Part shown: positions 43,592 to 51,382 of the stretch, in pieces | Layout: the number at the start of each line of letters is the position of its first letter | Position numbering within the stretch: position 1 is the first letter of the stretch | From: Bacteroides sp. Marseille-P3684 | GTDB lineage: Bacteria; Bacteroidota; Bacteroidia; Bacteroidales; Bacteroidaceae | Assembly: GCF_900291465.1 (NCBI RefSeq) | Contig: NZ_LT985808.1 | Location: forward strand, 473,703-537,702 | Direction: 5' to 3' | DNA: 64,000 bases | Position numbers and translations under genes: made by a program | The notes under the pieces: model-generated | The model's database searches: none | What the model was told of the DNA's origin: nothing | The model's input: the letters and a program-made list of their open reading frames with translations, nothing else

Positions 43592-45250
43592 TCAGTTGCC
43601 CATAGCCCCGACCGCCTCGCGGATGGGAGTGCCGATGCATCCGCTGGGCATCTGGATATGCAGCAGGGCGGAGACGGTGGCGGCAATGTCCGTCAGGTGA
43701 ACCTCGCGGACGGTCTCGCCCGGACGGATGCCCCAACCCATGAAGAGGATGGGCACGTGGGTATCATACGGACACCACACGCCGTGAGTCGTCCCCCGTC
43801 CGTGACGGCTCTCACCATCGTACCAGCCGGGGTTGAGCACCACCTGGATGTCACCGCTGCGCTTGGCATTGTAACCGTTGATGACACGGCTGAGCACAGG
43901 GGCGGGCAGGGGAGCGGAGCCTGCCTTCTCAAGGTCGACGGCATACATGACACCCTCACAGCCTGTCAGGTAGCGCACGAGGGCCTGCTTCACACGGGCG
44001 AAGGCGTCCGCGTCAGGGAACTTATCGCGACGGAGGAACACCTGGTAGTTCATCACCGCCTGCACGGCATCCTGCACGCCGAAGTCCGCAGCCACCAGCG
44101 AGTCGAGCGCAGCCTTCACGCCGCCCGTGTCCCAACTGCCGGAATGGATGCCACGGTCCGCCAGGAACGTCACGTTGTGGGCGGCAGCATGGTCGGCAGT
44201 GAGGAAGACCGTGTAGTTTCCTGCCCCCACCTTCTCGTCGAGCAGGGTGAGGAAGGCGGCAACGTCGCGGTCGAGGCGCAGGTACGTGTCCTCGGTCTCC
44301 ACGGCATTCACGCCGAAGCGGTGACCCACATAGTCGGTCGATGACAGGCTGACGGCAAGCAGGTCGGTGATGCTGTCCTGCCCGAGCGCCTCGTGCTCAA
44401 GGGCCTCGCCTGCCATCTGCAGCGTCAGGGTGTTGCCGTAGGGTGTCTCACGGACGATGCCGTAGCCGTCAGCCTCCAGCAGCTGCGAGGTCGCAATGGG
44501 GAACACCGGCTTGCCGCCCTTCACGAAGGGGTCCTCATAGGGCGTGTCGTCCGCCGTGCTCTGCGTGTAGGTGTCTGACGGAAGGAGTGTGTGCCAGTCC
44601 TGCTCCAGCAGGCGGCGGGCGGGGTCGGTGTCATTGAACGCCTTCACCCACGCCGGCAGCTCGTCGCGGTAATAGGAGCTGGTAATCCAGCGTCCCGTCG
44701 TGCTGTCGAACCAGTAGGCGGCGTCCGCGGTATGTCCGCCGGGGAGAATCGCCGCCCGGTCCTTGAGCGAGATGCTGATGACTTTTGCGCGGAAGTTCGT
44801 CGCCAGGTGCAGCTCGTCGCCCAGCGTGGTGACAAGCAGGTTGCGGGGCGACATCTTCCCGGCCGCATTGTCGCTGCCCACGCCGTGCACGGTGGCATCG
44901 TCGGTGCAGTAGGTCTTCCGCCCCGTGGAACGGAAGATGAAGTCGTTGCCTGCTATGCCGTGGATGGAGGGGACGGAGCCTGTATAGATGCACGTGTGCC
45001 CGATGGCTGTCACGGTGGGGACATAGTTCAGGTGGGCGTTCTCACAGCTGAACCCGTCGTTCAGCAGACGCTTGAAGCCGCCGTCGCCGTAGCGGTCGGC
45101 ATAACGGTACAGATAGTCCCAGCGCATCTGGTCGACCACGATGCCGACGACCAGCCGGGGACGTTCCACTTGCGCCGGTTCTGCCGCACCTGCCGGACAA
45201 AGGTTCAGGGCGAAGGCGGCGCACATTGTCAAAAGAGCTTTCTTCATCAT
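43592..45250 (-). CDS. PafA-type alkaline phosphatase (secreted phosphate monoesterase)
   Basis: A 552-residue exported phosphatase from the ATG at 45248-45250 (MMKKALLTMCAAFALNLCPAG, signal peptide to about 23); a longer upstream frame is not signal-like. Alkaline-phosphatase superfamily metal site: VVDQMRWDY with Asp40; nucleophile Thr79 in YVPTVTAIGHTCIYTG; SLSSTDYVGHRFG and LTADHAAAHN for the remaining Asp/His ligands. The pair Lys163-Arg165 in SLKDRAAILPGGH matches the KDR signature that distinguishes PafA monoesterases from diesterases. PafA enzymes are calcium-independent of inorganic phosphate repression in activity and widespread in Bacteroidota. Divergent from the GDPD gene. Confidence 0.87.
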   Translation of the reverse strand: MMKKALLTMCAAFALNLCPAGAAEPAQVERPRLVVGIVVDQMRWDYLYRYADRYGDGGFKRLLNDGFSCENAHLNYVPTVTAIGHTCIYTGSVPSIHGIAGNDFIFRSTGRKTYCTDDATVHGVGSDNAAGKMSPRNLLVTTLGDELHLATNFRAKVISISLKDRAAILPGGHTADAAYWFDSTTGRWITSSYYRDELPAWVKAFNDTDPARRLLEQDWHTLLPSDTYTQSTADDTPYEDPFVKGGKPVFPIATSQLLEADGYGIVRETPYGNTLTLQMAGEALEHEALGQDSITDLLAVSLSSTDYVGHRFGVNAVETEDTYLRLDRDVAAFLTLLDEKVGAGNYTVFLTADHAAAHNVTFLADRGIHSGSWDTGGVKAALDSLVAADFGVQDAVQAVMNYQVFLRRDKFPDADAFARVKQALVRYLTGCEGVMYAVDLEKAGSAPLPAPVLSRVINGYNAKRSGDIQVVLNPGWYDGESRHGRGTTHGVWCPYDTHVPILFMGWGIRPGETVREVHLTDIAATVSALLHIQMPSGCIGTPIREAVGAMGN

Positions 45251-45465
45251 TATATAATAGGTATGGTTGGTTTCGGGTGTCGCCTCCCGCGGGGACGGGC
45301 AGCCGTGCCGTCCGCTACACACCCCGTCGGTTGACACTGCAAAAGAAGGGGGTCGGAATGACATACCTGTTACAACGGTGTAAAATCACTGTGGCAAGGC
45401 GGCGACAAGGGGGACGGACTTCATTTTGTCACCCCTCAGTAACACGCATGAAACAGGAAAGCTGC

Positions 45466-45473
45466 TATCTTTG
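45466..45473 (+). promoter_or_regulatory. -7 element of the GDPD gene
   Basis: TATCTTTG matches TAnnTTTG, 46 bp before the first ATG. No convincing -33. No pho-box-like repeat was recognised in the 269-bp divergent gap with the PafA-like gene. Confidence 0.5.
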
Positions 45474-45519
45474 CCAGTGAGAAACAAAACCGAAGGACCC
45501 ATACATCCAAACACTCCAA

Positions 45520-46287
45520 ATGCCTATGAAAAAGATACTGATGGCAGCCTTGCTGGCTGCGGGCTCATGGACAGCCTTGTCTGCCCAGACCCAAGTGATT
45601 GCACACCGCGGATACTGGGACTGTGACGGCTCGGCACAGAACTCCATCGCGGCACTCGTGAAAGCTGCCGAGGCAGGTGCCTACGGCTCGGAGTTCGATG
45701 TCTCAATCACTGCGGACGGCGTCCCCGTGGTCAACCACGACGACGACATCCAGGGACACGTCATTGAGACAACGGACTATGCCACCATCAAGGACCTGAA
45801 ACTGCCCAACGGGGAGACGCTTCCCACCCTGGAGCAATACCTCGCCAAAGGTAAGGAGACGCCGGGCATCCGCCTGGTCCTCGAAATCAAGCCCCACAAG
45901 CTGGAGGCGAACGAGAACCGTGCCGTGGAGGCCATCGTGGCGCTCGTCCGGAAACACGGGCTGGAGGAGCGGACGGACTACATCTCCTTCAGCATGAACA
46001 TCTGCAAGCAGCTGGTGAAGCAGGCTCCCGGCGCACCGGTCTACTACCTGAACGGCGACGTCACCCCCGCCGAACTGAAACGGTTGGGCATGGCAGGCTT
46101 CGACTATCACTACAAGGTGCTCCGGAAGAATCCCGGATGGATAGACGAGGCGCACCGCTTGGGCATGAAGACCAACTCATGGACGGTGGACGACACCGAG
46201 GTGATGCAGTGGCTCATTGACCGTCGCATAGACTTCATCACGACCGACAAGCCCGTCGAGCTGAAACGGCTGCTGGAGAAGAAGTGA
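45520..46287 (+). CDS. Secreted glycerophosphodiester phosphodiesterase
   Basis: A 255-residue exported enzyme (signal peptide MPMKKILMAALLAAGSWTALSAQ, start 45520 or 45526) that should hydrolyse glycerophosphodiesters to glycerol-3-phosphate and an alcohol. GDPD motifs: VIAHRGYW (catalytic His-Arg), EFDVSITADGVPVVNHDD with metal Glu/Asp and the second catalytic His, and RLVLEIKPHK with the third metal Glu. GSAQNS replaces the common PENT, as in many Bacteroidales secreted forms. C-terminal TNSWTVDD and DFITTDKPVEL close the barrel. Divergent to a PafA-like phosphatase, together suggesting phosphate scavenging from lipids. Confidence 0.92.
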   Translation: MPMKKILMAALLAAGSWTALSAQTQVIAHRGYWDCDGSAQNSIAALVKAAEAGAYGSEFDVSITADGVPVVNHDDDIQGHVIETTDYATIKDLKLPNGETLPTLEQYLAKGKETPGIRLVLEIKPHKLEANENRAVEAIVALVRKHGLEERTDYISFSMNICKQLVKQAPGAPVYYLNGDVTPAELKRLGMAGFDYHYKVLRKNPGWIDEAHRLGMKTNSWTVDDTEVMQWLIDRRIDFITTDKPVELKRLLEKK

Positions 46288-46347
46288 ACTCTTTCTTTCC
46301 ATATTGACCTACGAACTGGGGATTATTGATTGTTTTTAAAGCTTGTG

Positions 46348-46406
46348 CCACGCCGGAGTCTGCCGCTTGCTGAAAGCCGCAGTGCTCCGAGCGTGGATTT
46401 TTTTTT
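46348..46406 (+). terminator. Rho-independent terminator of the GDPD gene
   Basis: CCACGCCGGAG (46348-46358) pairs with CTCCGAGCGTGG (46385-46396) with one bulge, with an inner CTGC/GCAG stem, followed by A and nine T (46398-46406). A strong intrinsic terminator just before the next palindrome array. Confidence 0.9.
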
Positions 46407-46436
46407 ACCATCCGATTTGTACCCGCGGGTTCCCTG

Positions 46437-46528
46437 CTTCGTACGGACGCGTCGCCACGGTGGTACGGACGCGTCCGTACGACGGTGCGGACACGTCGCT
46501 ACGAGCGTACGGACAGGCTCGTACGAAG
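46437..46528. repeat. Four-unit 22-bp palindrome array, GTAC class, copy 2
   Basis: Units start exactly 22 bp apart at 46441, 46463, 46485 and 46507: GTACGGACGCGTCGCCAC (identical to unit 1 at 7628), GTACGGACGCGTCCGTAC (a perfect palindrome), GTGCGGACACGTCGCTAC and GTACGGACAGGCTCGTAC. Linkers are GGTG, GACG and GAGC. CTTC (46437-46440) and GAAG (46525-46528) close it as in copy 1, and TTCCC precedes it as well. So the whole 92-bp element is repeated 38.8 kb apart with drift in units 3 and 4. It lies between a terminator and the AbiEii-type toxin gene. Confidence 0.9.
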
Positions 46529-46663
46529 CTCTTCATAAATGATTGATAATCAAGGGGTGTTTTTAGAGAGAAAAAGGGACGAGGCGGAAGAGGGATATGT
46601 TGTTTGTTTTTACTATCTAAAACCTAAGAGTACATGCAATCTCCGAACAGTTTCTACGCATAT
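46529..46663. other. Short AT-rich gap between array and AbiEii-type gene
   Basis: Non-coding, 135 bp, AT-rich. No terminator for the minus-strand toxin gene was clearly seen, although the hairpin-forming array itself lies downstream of that gene. Confidence 0.4.
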
Positions 46664-47305
46664 TCACAAAGGATAACACTCAAAGATGCATTCCTGATTT
46701 CGAGTCATATCTACCAGTCTCTGCCAAATACGTTCCCAATCATACTTTCCTTCCAGCATCACAACAGTCTCATCAAAATCAATGTCCTCGAAATAGGTTA
46801 AGGCTTTGAAAGGTCTGAGGACATTGGCTTGAGGAAATTTATGACGGTAGCATTGGAGCATTTCATAGAAGGAATAGCGGGTAGACAGACAAGCAATATC
46901 AATGAAATCCTTCAACCGCGAACCATTATCCGTAATGGCAGAAAGCTTCATGGCTATGATATCCTTTAACCCATAAAGCCTGATTCCCTCTTCTACATAA
47001 GGTGGCTCCAGCAACGGGTACGCATGCGTAATACAATCGATCTTGACACCGTCAATCGTACCCTTCAATGTATGCTTGAATGCGTAATCCGTCCGCAGGC
47101 CATAAGTTTCCTCCAGCCGTTCTCTCAACACATTCACATCGAAAGCTTCCGGTGTGAACAAATCCAAGTCTACGGAGCGCCGGTGTCCCATATAGAGAGC
47201 CAGCGCAGTTCCTCCTGCCAGATTAAACGCTGACAGGACCTCCTCCTGCTCCAGCCGTTTCAAGAGCTCAAGCGTTGTTCCCGCAACAGTTTCCGTGTGT
47301 AGCAT
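46664..47305 (-). CDS. AbiEii/AbiGii-type nucleotidyltransferase (toxin-like)
   Basis: A 213-residue protein of the nucleotidyltransferase family that includes AbiEii and MenA-type toxins. The motif GGTALALYMGHRRSVDLDLF (residues 31-50) provides the glycine-rich start and the Asp46/Asp48 metal pair. A downstream GVKIDCITHAYPL and the LKDIIAMKLSAITDNGSRLKDFIDI block (about 120-145) complete the family signature. The start overlaps the upstream 110-residue gene by 46 bp, so they are coupled. AT-richer than flanking genes. Toxins of this group modify tRNA or other targets; here the target is unknown and a non-toxic role in defence is possible. Confidence 0.85.
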   Translation of the reverse strand: MLHTETVAGTTLELLKRLEQEEVLSAFNLAGGTALALYMGHRRSVDLDLFTPEAFDVNVLRERLEETYGLRTDYAFKHTLKGTIDGVKIDCITHAYPLLEPPYVEEGIRLYGLKDIIAMKLSAITDNGSRLKDFIDIACLSTRYSFYEMLQCYRHKFPQANVLRPFKALTYFEDIDFDETVVMLEGKYDWERIWQRLVDMTRNQECIFECYPL

Positions 47306-47592
47306 GACAGTTCCTCCTTTTTCAAATCAAACGCGATACAGACAAAGTTCATGTCCCGGGACGAGAGGTGGGGCAGTTCCTTAACAATCTGGCGAAAGCC
47401 CTCTATGCCGCCGTAAAGGTCGAAAGCAGCGAAATAGTCACTGAGCCAACCTCGCTCCACCACTCTCTGCACGACAATCTTGCGCGACTTCCACCAATCG
47501 AAGCATGAAAGGTCATAGTCCCACAGCAGGGAAGGGGAGAGCGTACACATTGCACGGGAGTCCTTATAATCATCAAAGATAGTCATGAGCAA
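47260..47592 (-). CDS. Small DUF6922-like protein, probable antitoxin/partner of the AbiEii-type protein
   Basis: A 110-residue protein starting MLMTIFDDYKDSRAMCTLSP. The WDYDLSCFDWWKSRKIVVQRVVERGW segment (in parts, about 24-50) matches small Bacteroidota proteins (DUF6922-type) that regularly sit before AbiEii-type genes. The region looks helical and could be DNA- or partner-binding, but no classical HTH was assigned. Its role as antitoxin follows from order, 46-bp overlap and size. Confidence 0.6.
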   Translation of the reverse strand: MLMTIFDDYKDSRAMCTLSPSLLWDYDLSCFDWWKSRKIVVQRVVERGWLSDYFAAFDLYGGIEGFRQIVKELPHLSSRDMNFVCIAFDLKKEELSCYTRKLLREQRLSS

Positions 47593-47613
47593 ATGGTTTA
47601 GAAGTTCTTACAA

Positions 47614-47645
47614 CAAAAGTAGGTCTTTTTGTCAGAACAGGCAAG
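47614..47645 (-). promoter_or_regulatory. Promoter of the AbiEii-type pair
   Basis: On the minus strand TACTTTTG (47614-47621) is the -7 box and CTTG (47642-47645) lies 20 bp upstream as a -33 box with one mismatch. It is 22 bp before the 110-residue gene's start. Confidence 0.55.
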
Positions 47646-47735
47646 CCGGACCCTGCAAAAAGAAACAGGGCGGCGTCTTTTGCCTCGCAGACTCATTTTC
47701 CGGGAGCGAAGAAAGACGCATTGCAAAAGTAATCG

Positions 47736-47743
47736 TACCTTTG
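47736..47743 (+). promoter_or_regulatory. -7 element of the zeta-like toxin pair
   Basis: TACCTTTG, 36 bp before the 70-residue gene. No TTTG at 19-20 bp. The divergent promoters of the two toxin modules share about 185 bp. Confidence 0.5.
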
Positions 47744-47778
47744 CAAGTGAATGAACCATTTAACAAGGAGGACTGAAG

Positions 47779-47991
47779 ATGAACATTGAAGAATTGAACA
47801 ACTACCGTCTGACCAGTATGGAAGAACCTACCGACGAAATGTTGGCCCTCATTATGAAAGAGGTATCTGAAGAGGCTGCACGCGAGAATCATGCAGCAAA
47901 AGAACGGTACTTCCAACGTATGAAAAGACATTCAGCTGAGCGCAAACGCGTCTGGAAAGAACGGATTGAAAGGACGGCGCATCATGGATAA
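47779..47991 (+). CDS. Small charged protein, probable antitoxin of the zeta-like kinase
   Basis: 70 residues, rich in Glu, Arg, Lys and His and predicted mostly helical (PTDEMLALIMKEVSEEAARE, HSAERKRVWKERIER). It has AAGGAGG about 10 bp before the ATG, a strong ribosome binding site. The stop at 47989-47991 overlaps the next start by 8 bp. It is too short for the epsilon antitoxin, and no DNA-binding motif is seen. Similar short helical proteins precede zeta-family kinases in Bacteroidales. Antitoxin function is inferred from position. Confidence 0.6.
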   Translation: MNIEELNNYRLTSMEEPTDEMLALIMKEVSEEAARENHAAKERYFQRMKRHSAERKRVWKERIERTAHHG

Positions 47992-48613
47992 CACCAGTCA
48001 TCGCCCTGTGCTAATTGTGATAGCCGGTCCCAACGGCTCCGGGAAAACCTCGGTCACCTCAAAAATCCTTCGCCATGAATGGATGGAAGACGCCATGTAT
48101 ATCAATCCGGACATCGTGGCTCAAGAAATGTTCGGAGATTGGAACTCTCGTGATGCAATCATAAAAGCAGTTAAGTTTTGTGAGGAGAAACGGGAGACAT
48201 GTTTGCGGGACAGGCACAGCCTCATCTTTGAGACAGTATTATCCACTGATGAGAAAGTAGATTATATCTTGCGCGCACATGAAGCCGGTTTCTTCATACG
48301 CTTCTTCTTCGTGTGCACCGAAAGTCCCATTATCAATGCTTCACGCATCGCACATAGAGTAATGAAGGGTGGACATGATGTTCCCATTCCGAAAATAATT
48401 TCACGGTATGACAAGTCTATTGTCAATGGAGGAATTGTATGCAGCTTTGTCGACAGGGCATATATTTACGATAACTCTGTCGATAACGCCGAGGCACGCT
48501 TACTATTTCGCTTGACCAGCGGAGCTTTAGCTAAACAATACTCCAAGGACATTCCAGATTGGGCACAAATCATGTATCCAACCAACGATTCTCTATCCGA
48601 TGTTCCTCTTTAA
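47984..48613 (+). CDS. Zeta-toxin-family P-loop kinase
   Basis: A 209-residue P-loop protein from the ATG at 47984, which has GAAAGGACGG before it and overlaps the upstream stop. Walker A is GPNGSGKTS at 15-23. The following MYINPDIVAQEMF and LIFETVLSTDEK blocks match zeta-type kinases (substrate and lid residues), as does FFFVCTESPIINASRIAHRVMKGGHDVP with its lid arginines. Zeta toxins phosphorylate UDP-N-acetylglucosamine and block wall synthesis; others of the family act on different small molecules. AT-rich, part of the inserted islet between the GDPD gene and ruvB. Confidence 0.85.
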   Translation: MDNTSHRPVLIVIAGPNGSGKTSVTSKILRHEWMEDAMYINPDIVAQEMFGDWNSRDAIIKAVKFCEEKRETCLRDRHSLIFETVLSTDEKVDYILRAHEAGFFIRFFFVCTESPIINASRIAHRVMKGGHDVPIPKIISRYDKSIVNGGIVCSFVDRAYIYDNSVDNAEARLLFRLTSGALAKQYSKDIPDWAQIMYPTNDSLSDVPL

Positions 48614-48646
48614 CCTCTAACTCTCTATATCTGTTTATAGCTTTTT

Positions 48647-49672
48647 ATGGAAGAAAACTTCGACATACGCAGCCAACAGTACAACAACCGTGAGCGCGAG
48701 TTTGAGAACGCGCTCCGCCCGTTGCAGTTCAGCGACTTCAGCGGGCAGGACAAGGTCGTGGACAATCTGCAGGTGTTTGTCAAGGCGGCACGCCTGCGCG
48801 GAGAGCCGCTCGACCACACGCTGCTGCACGGACCTCCCGGACTGGGGAAAACTACCCTGAGCAACATCATCGCCAACGAACTGGGCGTGGGCTTCAAGGT
48901 GACCTCGGGACCGGTGCTCGACAAACCCGGCGACCTGGCGGGTCTGCTCACCTCCCTGGAACCGAACGACGTGCTCTTCATCGACGAGATACACCGGCTC
49001 TCGCCCGTCGTCGAGGAATATCTCTACTCGGCCATGGAAGACTACCGCATCGACATCATGATCGACAAGGGCCCGTCGGCACGGAGCATCCAGCTCGACC
49101 TCAACCCCTTCACCCTCGTGGGTGCCACCACGCGCAGCGGACTGCTCACCGCCCCCCTGCGTGCCCGCTTCGGCATCAACCTTCACCTGGAATATTACGA
49201 CGACGACATCATCAGCCGCATCATCCTGCGGTCGGCACACATCCTGGACGTGCCCTGTGACACCGACGCCGCCGGGGAAATCGCCTCGCGCAGCCGGGGT
49301 ACGCCGCGTATCGCCAACGCCCTGCTGCGCCGCGTCCGCGACTTCGCCCAGGTGAAAGGCTCCGGACGCATCGACGTGGACATTGCCCGCTTTGCGCTGG
49401 AGGCTCTCAACATCGACCGCTACGGGCTCGACGAGATAGACAACAAGATACTCGGGACCATCATCGACAAGTTCGGCGGCGGACCCGTCGGGCTGTCGAC
49501 CATCGCCACCGCCCTGGGCGAAGACCCCGGCACGCTGGAGGAGGTCTACGAACCGTTCCTCATCAAAGAGGGCTTCATCAAGCGGACGCCACGCGGACGC
49601 GAAGTGACCGAGCTTGCCTACAAGCACCTGGGCCGCAACCGCTTCTCTGCCGGCAGGACGCTGTTCGACTAA
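48647..49672 (+). CDS. ruvB: Holliday junction branch-migration helicase subunit RuvB
   Basis: AAA+ motor of the RuvABC complex, 341 residues. Walker [10 protein letters not shown] at about 63-71, Walker [10 protein letters not shown] at about 113-121, sensor 1 GATTRSG near 164, sensor 2 [15 protein letters not shown] near 218, and a C-terminal winged-helix domain ([41 protein letters not shown]) are all intact. High-GC again, marking the end of the AT-rich islet. Start [13 protein letters not shown] is usual for Bacteroidota RuvB. ruvA and ruvC are not nearby. Confidence 0.97.
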   Translation: MEENFDIRSQQYNNREREFENALRPLQFSDFSGQDKVVDNLQVFVKAARLRGEPLDHTLLHGPPGLGKTTLSNIIANELGVGFKVTSGPVLDKPGDLAGLLTSLEPNDVLFIDEIHRLSPVVEEYLYSAMEDYRIDIMIDKGPSARSIQLDLNPFTLVGATTRSGLLTAPLRARFGINLHLEYYDDDIISRIILRSAHILDVPCDTDAAGEIASRSRGTPRIANALLRRVRDFAQVKGSGRIDVDIARFALEALNIDRYGLDEIDNKILGTIIDKFGGGPVGLSTIATALGEDPGTLEEVYEPFLIKEGFIKRTPRGREVTELAYKHLGRNRFSAGRTLFD

Positions 49673-49694
49673 CCGGACCACCGTGGGGCCGTGA

Positions 49695-49718
49695 GGCAGG
49701 CGGACGTCCGTGCCTGCC
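49695..49718 (+). terminator. Small GC hairpin after ruvB
   Basis: GGCAGGC (49695-49701) and GCCTGCC (49712-49718) around GGACGTCC, 22 bp after the ruvB stop. There is no T-run, so termination is uncertain and the flippase gene may be co-transcribed. Confidence 0.4.
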
Positions 49719-49760
49719 GTTCCCTCCTCCGCCACGCGCCGTCCTTCACTGAAAGACATT

Positions 49761-51260
49761 ATGGAACTGAAATCACTGGCCAAGGATACGGCCATCTACG
49801 GACTGAGCAGCATCGTGGGGCGTTTTCTCAACTACCTGCTCGTCCCCCTGTACACGAATGTCATCCCAGCCTCGACGGGAGGCTATGGCATCGTCTCGAA
49901 CGTCTACGCCTTCACGGCGCTGATGCTCGTTTTCCTCACCTTCGGCATGGAGACCGGGTTCTTCCGCTTCGCCAACCGGCAGGACGAAGACCCGCGGCGC
50001 GTCTATGCCAACGCACTGCTCTTTGTCGGCGGACTGTCACTGCTCTTCGTCATCGTCTGCCTCGCCGGTCTGGGACCGCTCTCCGACGCGCTGGAGTATG
50101 CCGACCACCCCGAGTTCGTGGGCATGATGGTCGTGGTCGTGGCGCTCGACTCGTTCCAGTGCATCCCCTTCGCCTACCTGCGCTACAAGAAGCGGCCCAT
50201 AAAGTTCGCCGCCATCAAGCTCTTCTCCATCGTGGGCAACATCGCGCTCAACCTCTTCTTCCTGGTGCTCTGTCCGTGGCTCATGCGGACGGCCCCCGGG
50301 ACGGTCGACTGGTTCTATGACCCGGACTACGTGGTGGGCTACATCTTCCTGAGCAACCTCATCTGTTCCGCCGTCCAGATGTTCTTCTTCATCCCCGAGC
50401 TGCGCGGCTTCAGCTACCGTGTCGACCGCGCCCTCATGCGCCGCATGGTGTCCTACTCCTTCCCGCTGCTCATCCTCGGACTGGTCGGCGTGCTCAACAT
50501 GACCGTGGACAAGATGATTTATCCCTTCCTCTACGACGACCGTCAGGAGGGCATGAAGCAGCTGGGCATCTACAGTGCCACGAGCAAGGTCGCCATGGTC
50601 ATGGCGATGTTCACCCAGGCGTTCCGCTATGCCTACGAACCGTTCGTCTTCGGCAAGAGCAACGACAGCGACAGCCGCGAGACGTATGCCAAGGCGATGA
50701 AGTACTTCTTCATCTTCGCCCTGCTCGCCTTCCTCGCCGTGATGGGCTACATGGACATCCTGCGCTACCTCGTCGCCCGCGACTACTGGGAAGGGCTTTC
50801 AGTGGTCGCCATCGTCATGGGCGCCGAGATTCTCAAGGGCATCTACATGAACCTCTCGTTCTGGTACAAGCTGACCGACGAGACGCGCTGGGGTGCCTAC
50901 TTCTCGCTCATCGGCTGCGCGGTCATCGTGGGGCTGAACGTGTGGCTCGTGCCGCGCTACGGCTACCTCGCCTCCGCCTGGGCATCGGTGGCAGGCTACG
51001 GCGTCATCACCCTGCTGTCCTACTTCATCGGCCAGCGGAAGTACCCCATCCGCTACGACGTGCGTGGCATGGCTGTCTACCTGCTGCTGGCAGCGGTGCT
51101 CTACGCCGCCTCGACATTTATCGGGCACCTGGGGCTTCCTTTTGCCCTCCGCCTCTTGCTTAATACGTTGCTATTGCTGATATTTGCAGCCTACATCCTG
51201 AAGAAGGACCTCCCGGCACGGCAACTGCCGTTCATCGGCCGCTTCTTCCGACGGACGTAA
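49761..51260 (+). CDS. Polysaccharide/oligosaccharide flippase family protein (Wzx-like)
   Basis: A 499-residue inner-membrane protein from the ATG at 49761 (MELKSLAKDTAIYGLSSIVGRFLNY in parts); an in-frame start 17 codons upstream lies within a proline/serine-rich leader and is disfavoured. About 12-14 hydrophobic helices are visible, with the MOP-superfamily N-terminal block IYGLSSIVGRFLNYLLVPLYTNV. Family members flip lipid-linked oligosaccharides (O-antigen, capsule) across the membrane. No glycosyltransferase genes surround it, so its substrate is unknown. It sits 88 bp after ruvB. Confidence 0.88.
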   Translation: MELKSLAKDTAIYGLSSIVGRFLNYLLVPLYTNVIPASTGGYGIVSNVYAFTALMLVFLTFGMETGFFRFANRQDEDPRRVYANALLFVGGLSLLFVIVCLAGLGPLSDALEYADHPEFVGMMVVVVALDSFQCIPFAYLRYKKRPIKFAAIKLFSIVGNIALNLFFLVLCPWLMRTAPGTVDWFYDPDYVVGYIFLSNLICSAVQMFFFIPELRGFSYRVDRALMRRMVSYSFPLLILGLVGVLNMTVDKMIYPFLYDDRQEGMKQLGIYSATSKVAMVMAMFTQAFRYAYEPFVFGKSNDSDSRETYAKAMKYFFIFALLAFLAVMGYMDILRYLVARDYWEGLSVVAIVMGAEILKGIYMNLSFWYKLTDETRWGAYFSLIGCAVIVGLNVWLVPRYGYLASAWASVAGYGVITLLSYFIGQRKYPIRYDVRGMAVYLLLAAVLYAASTFIGHLGLPFALRLLLNTLLLLIFAAYILKKDLPARQLPFIGRFFRRT

Positions 51261-51289
51261 GGGAGTCTTCCCACTCCCGCACAAGGCTG

Positions 51290-51332
51290 GCGGAGCGCAG
51301 AGTTTTTTAATTATTTTTCTCTGCGCCTCCGC
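51290..51332 (+). terminator. Hairpin with a T-rich loop between flippase and S46 peptidase genes
   Basis: GCGGAGCGCAGAG (51290-51302) pairs with CTCTGCGCCTCCGC (51319-51332) with a one-base bulge, leaving a 16-nt T/A-only loop. An additional small hairpin GGGAGT/ACTCCC (51261-51278) precedes it. The loop T-run could end transcripts behind the first hairpin. Confidence 0.5.
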
Positions 51333-51382
51333 TTCCCTGTGTCCGGGCAGGCTTTATTCACAATCCATAATCCATAAACCCA

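Noticed and set aside
46343-46546. Small frame crossing the 46-kb array, reading RTRPYDGADTSLRAYG-like peptide
   Set aside because: The peptide is simply the translated 22-bp array; it also crosses the GDPD terminator.
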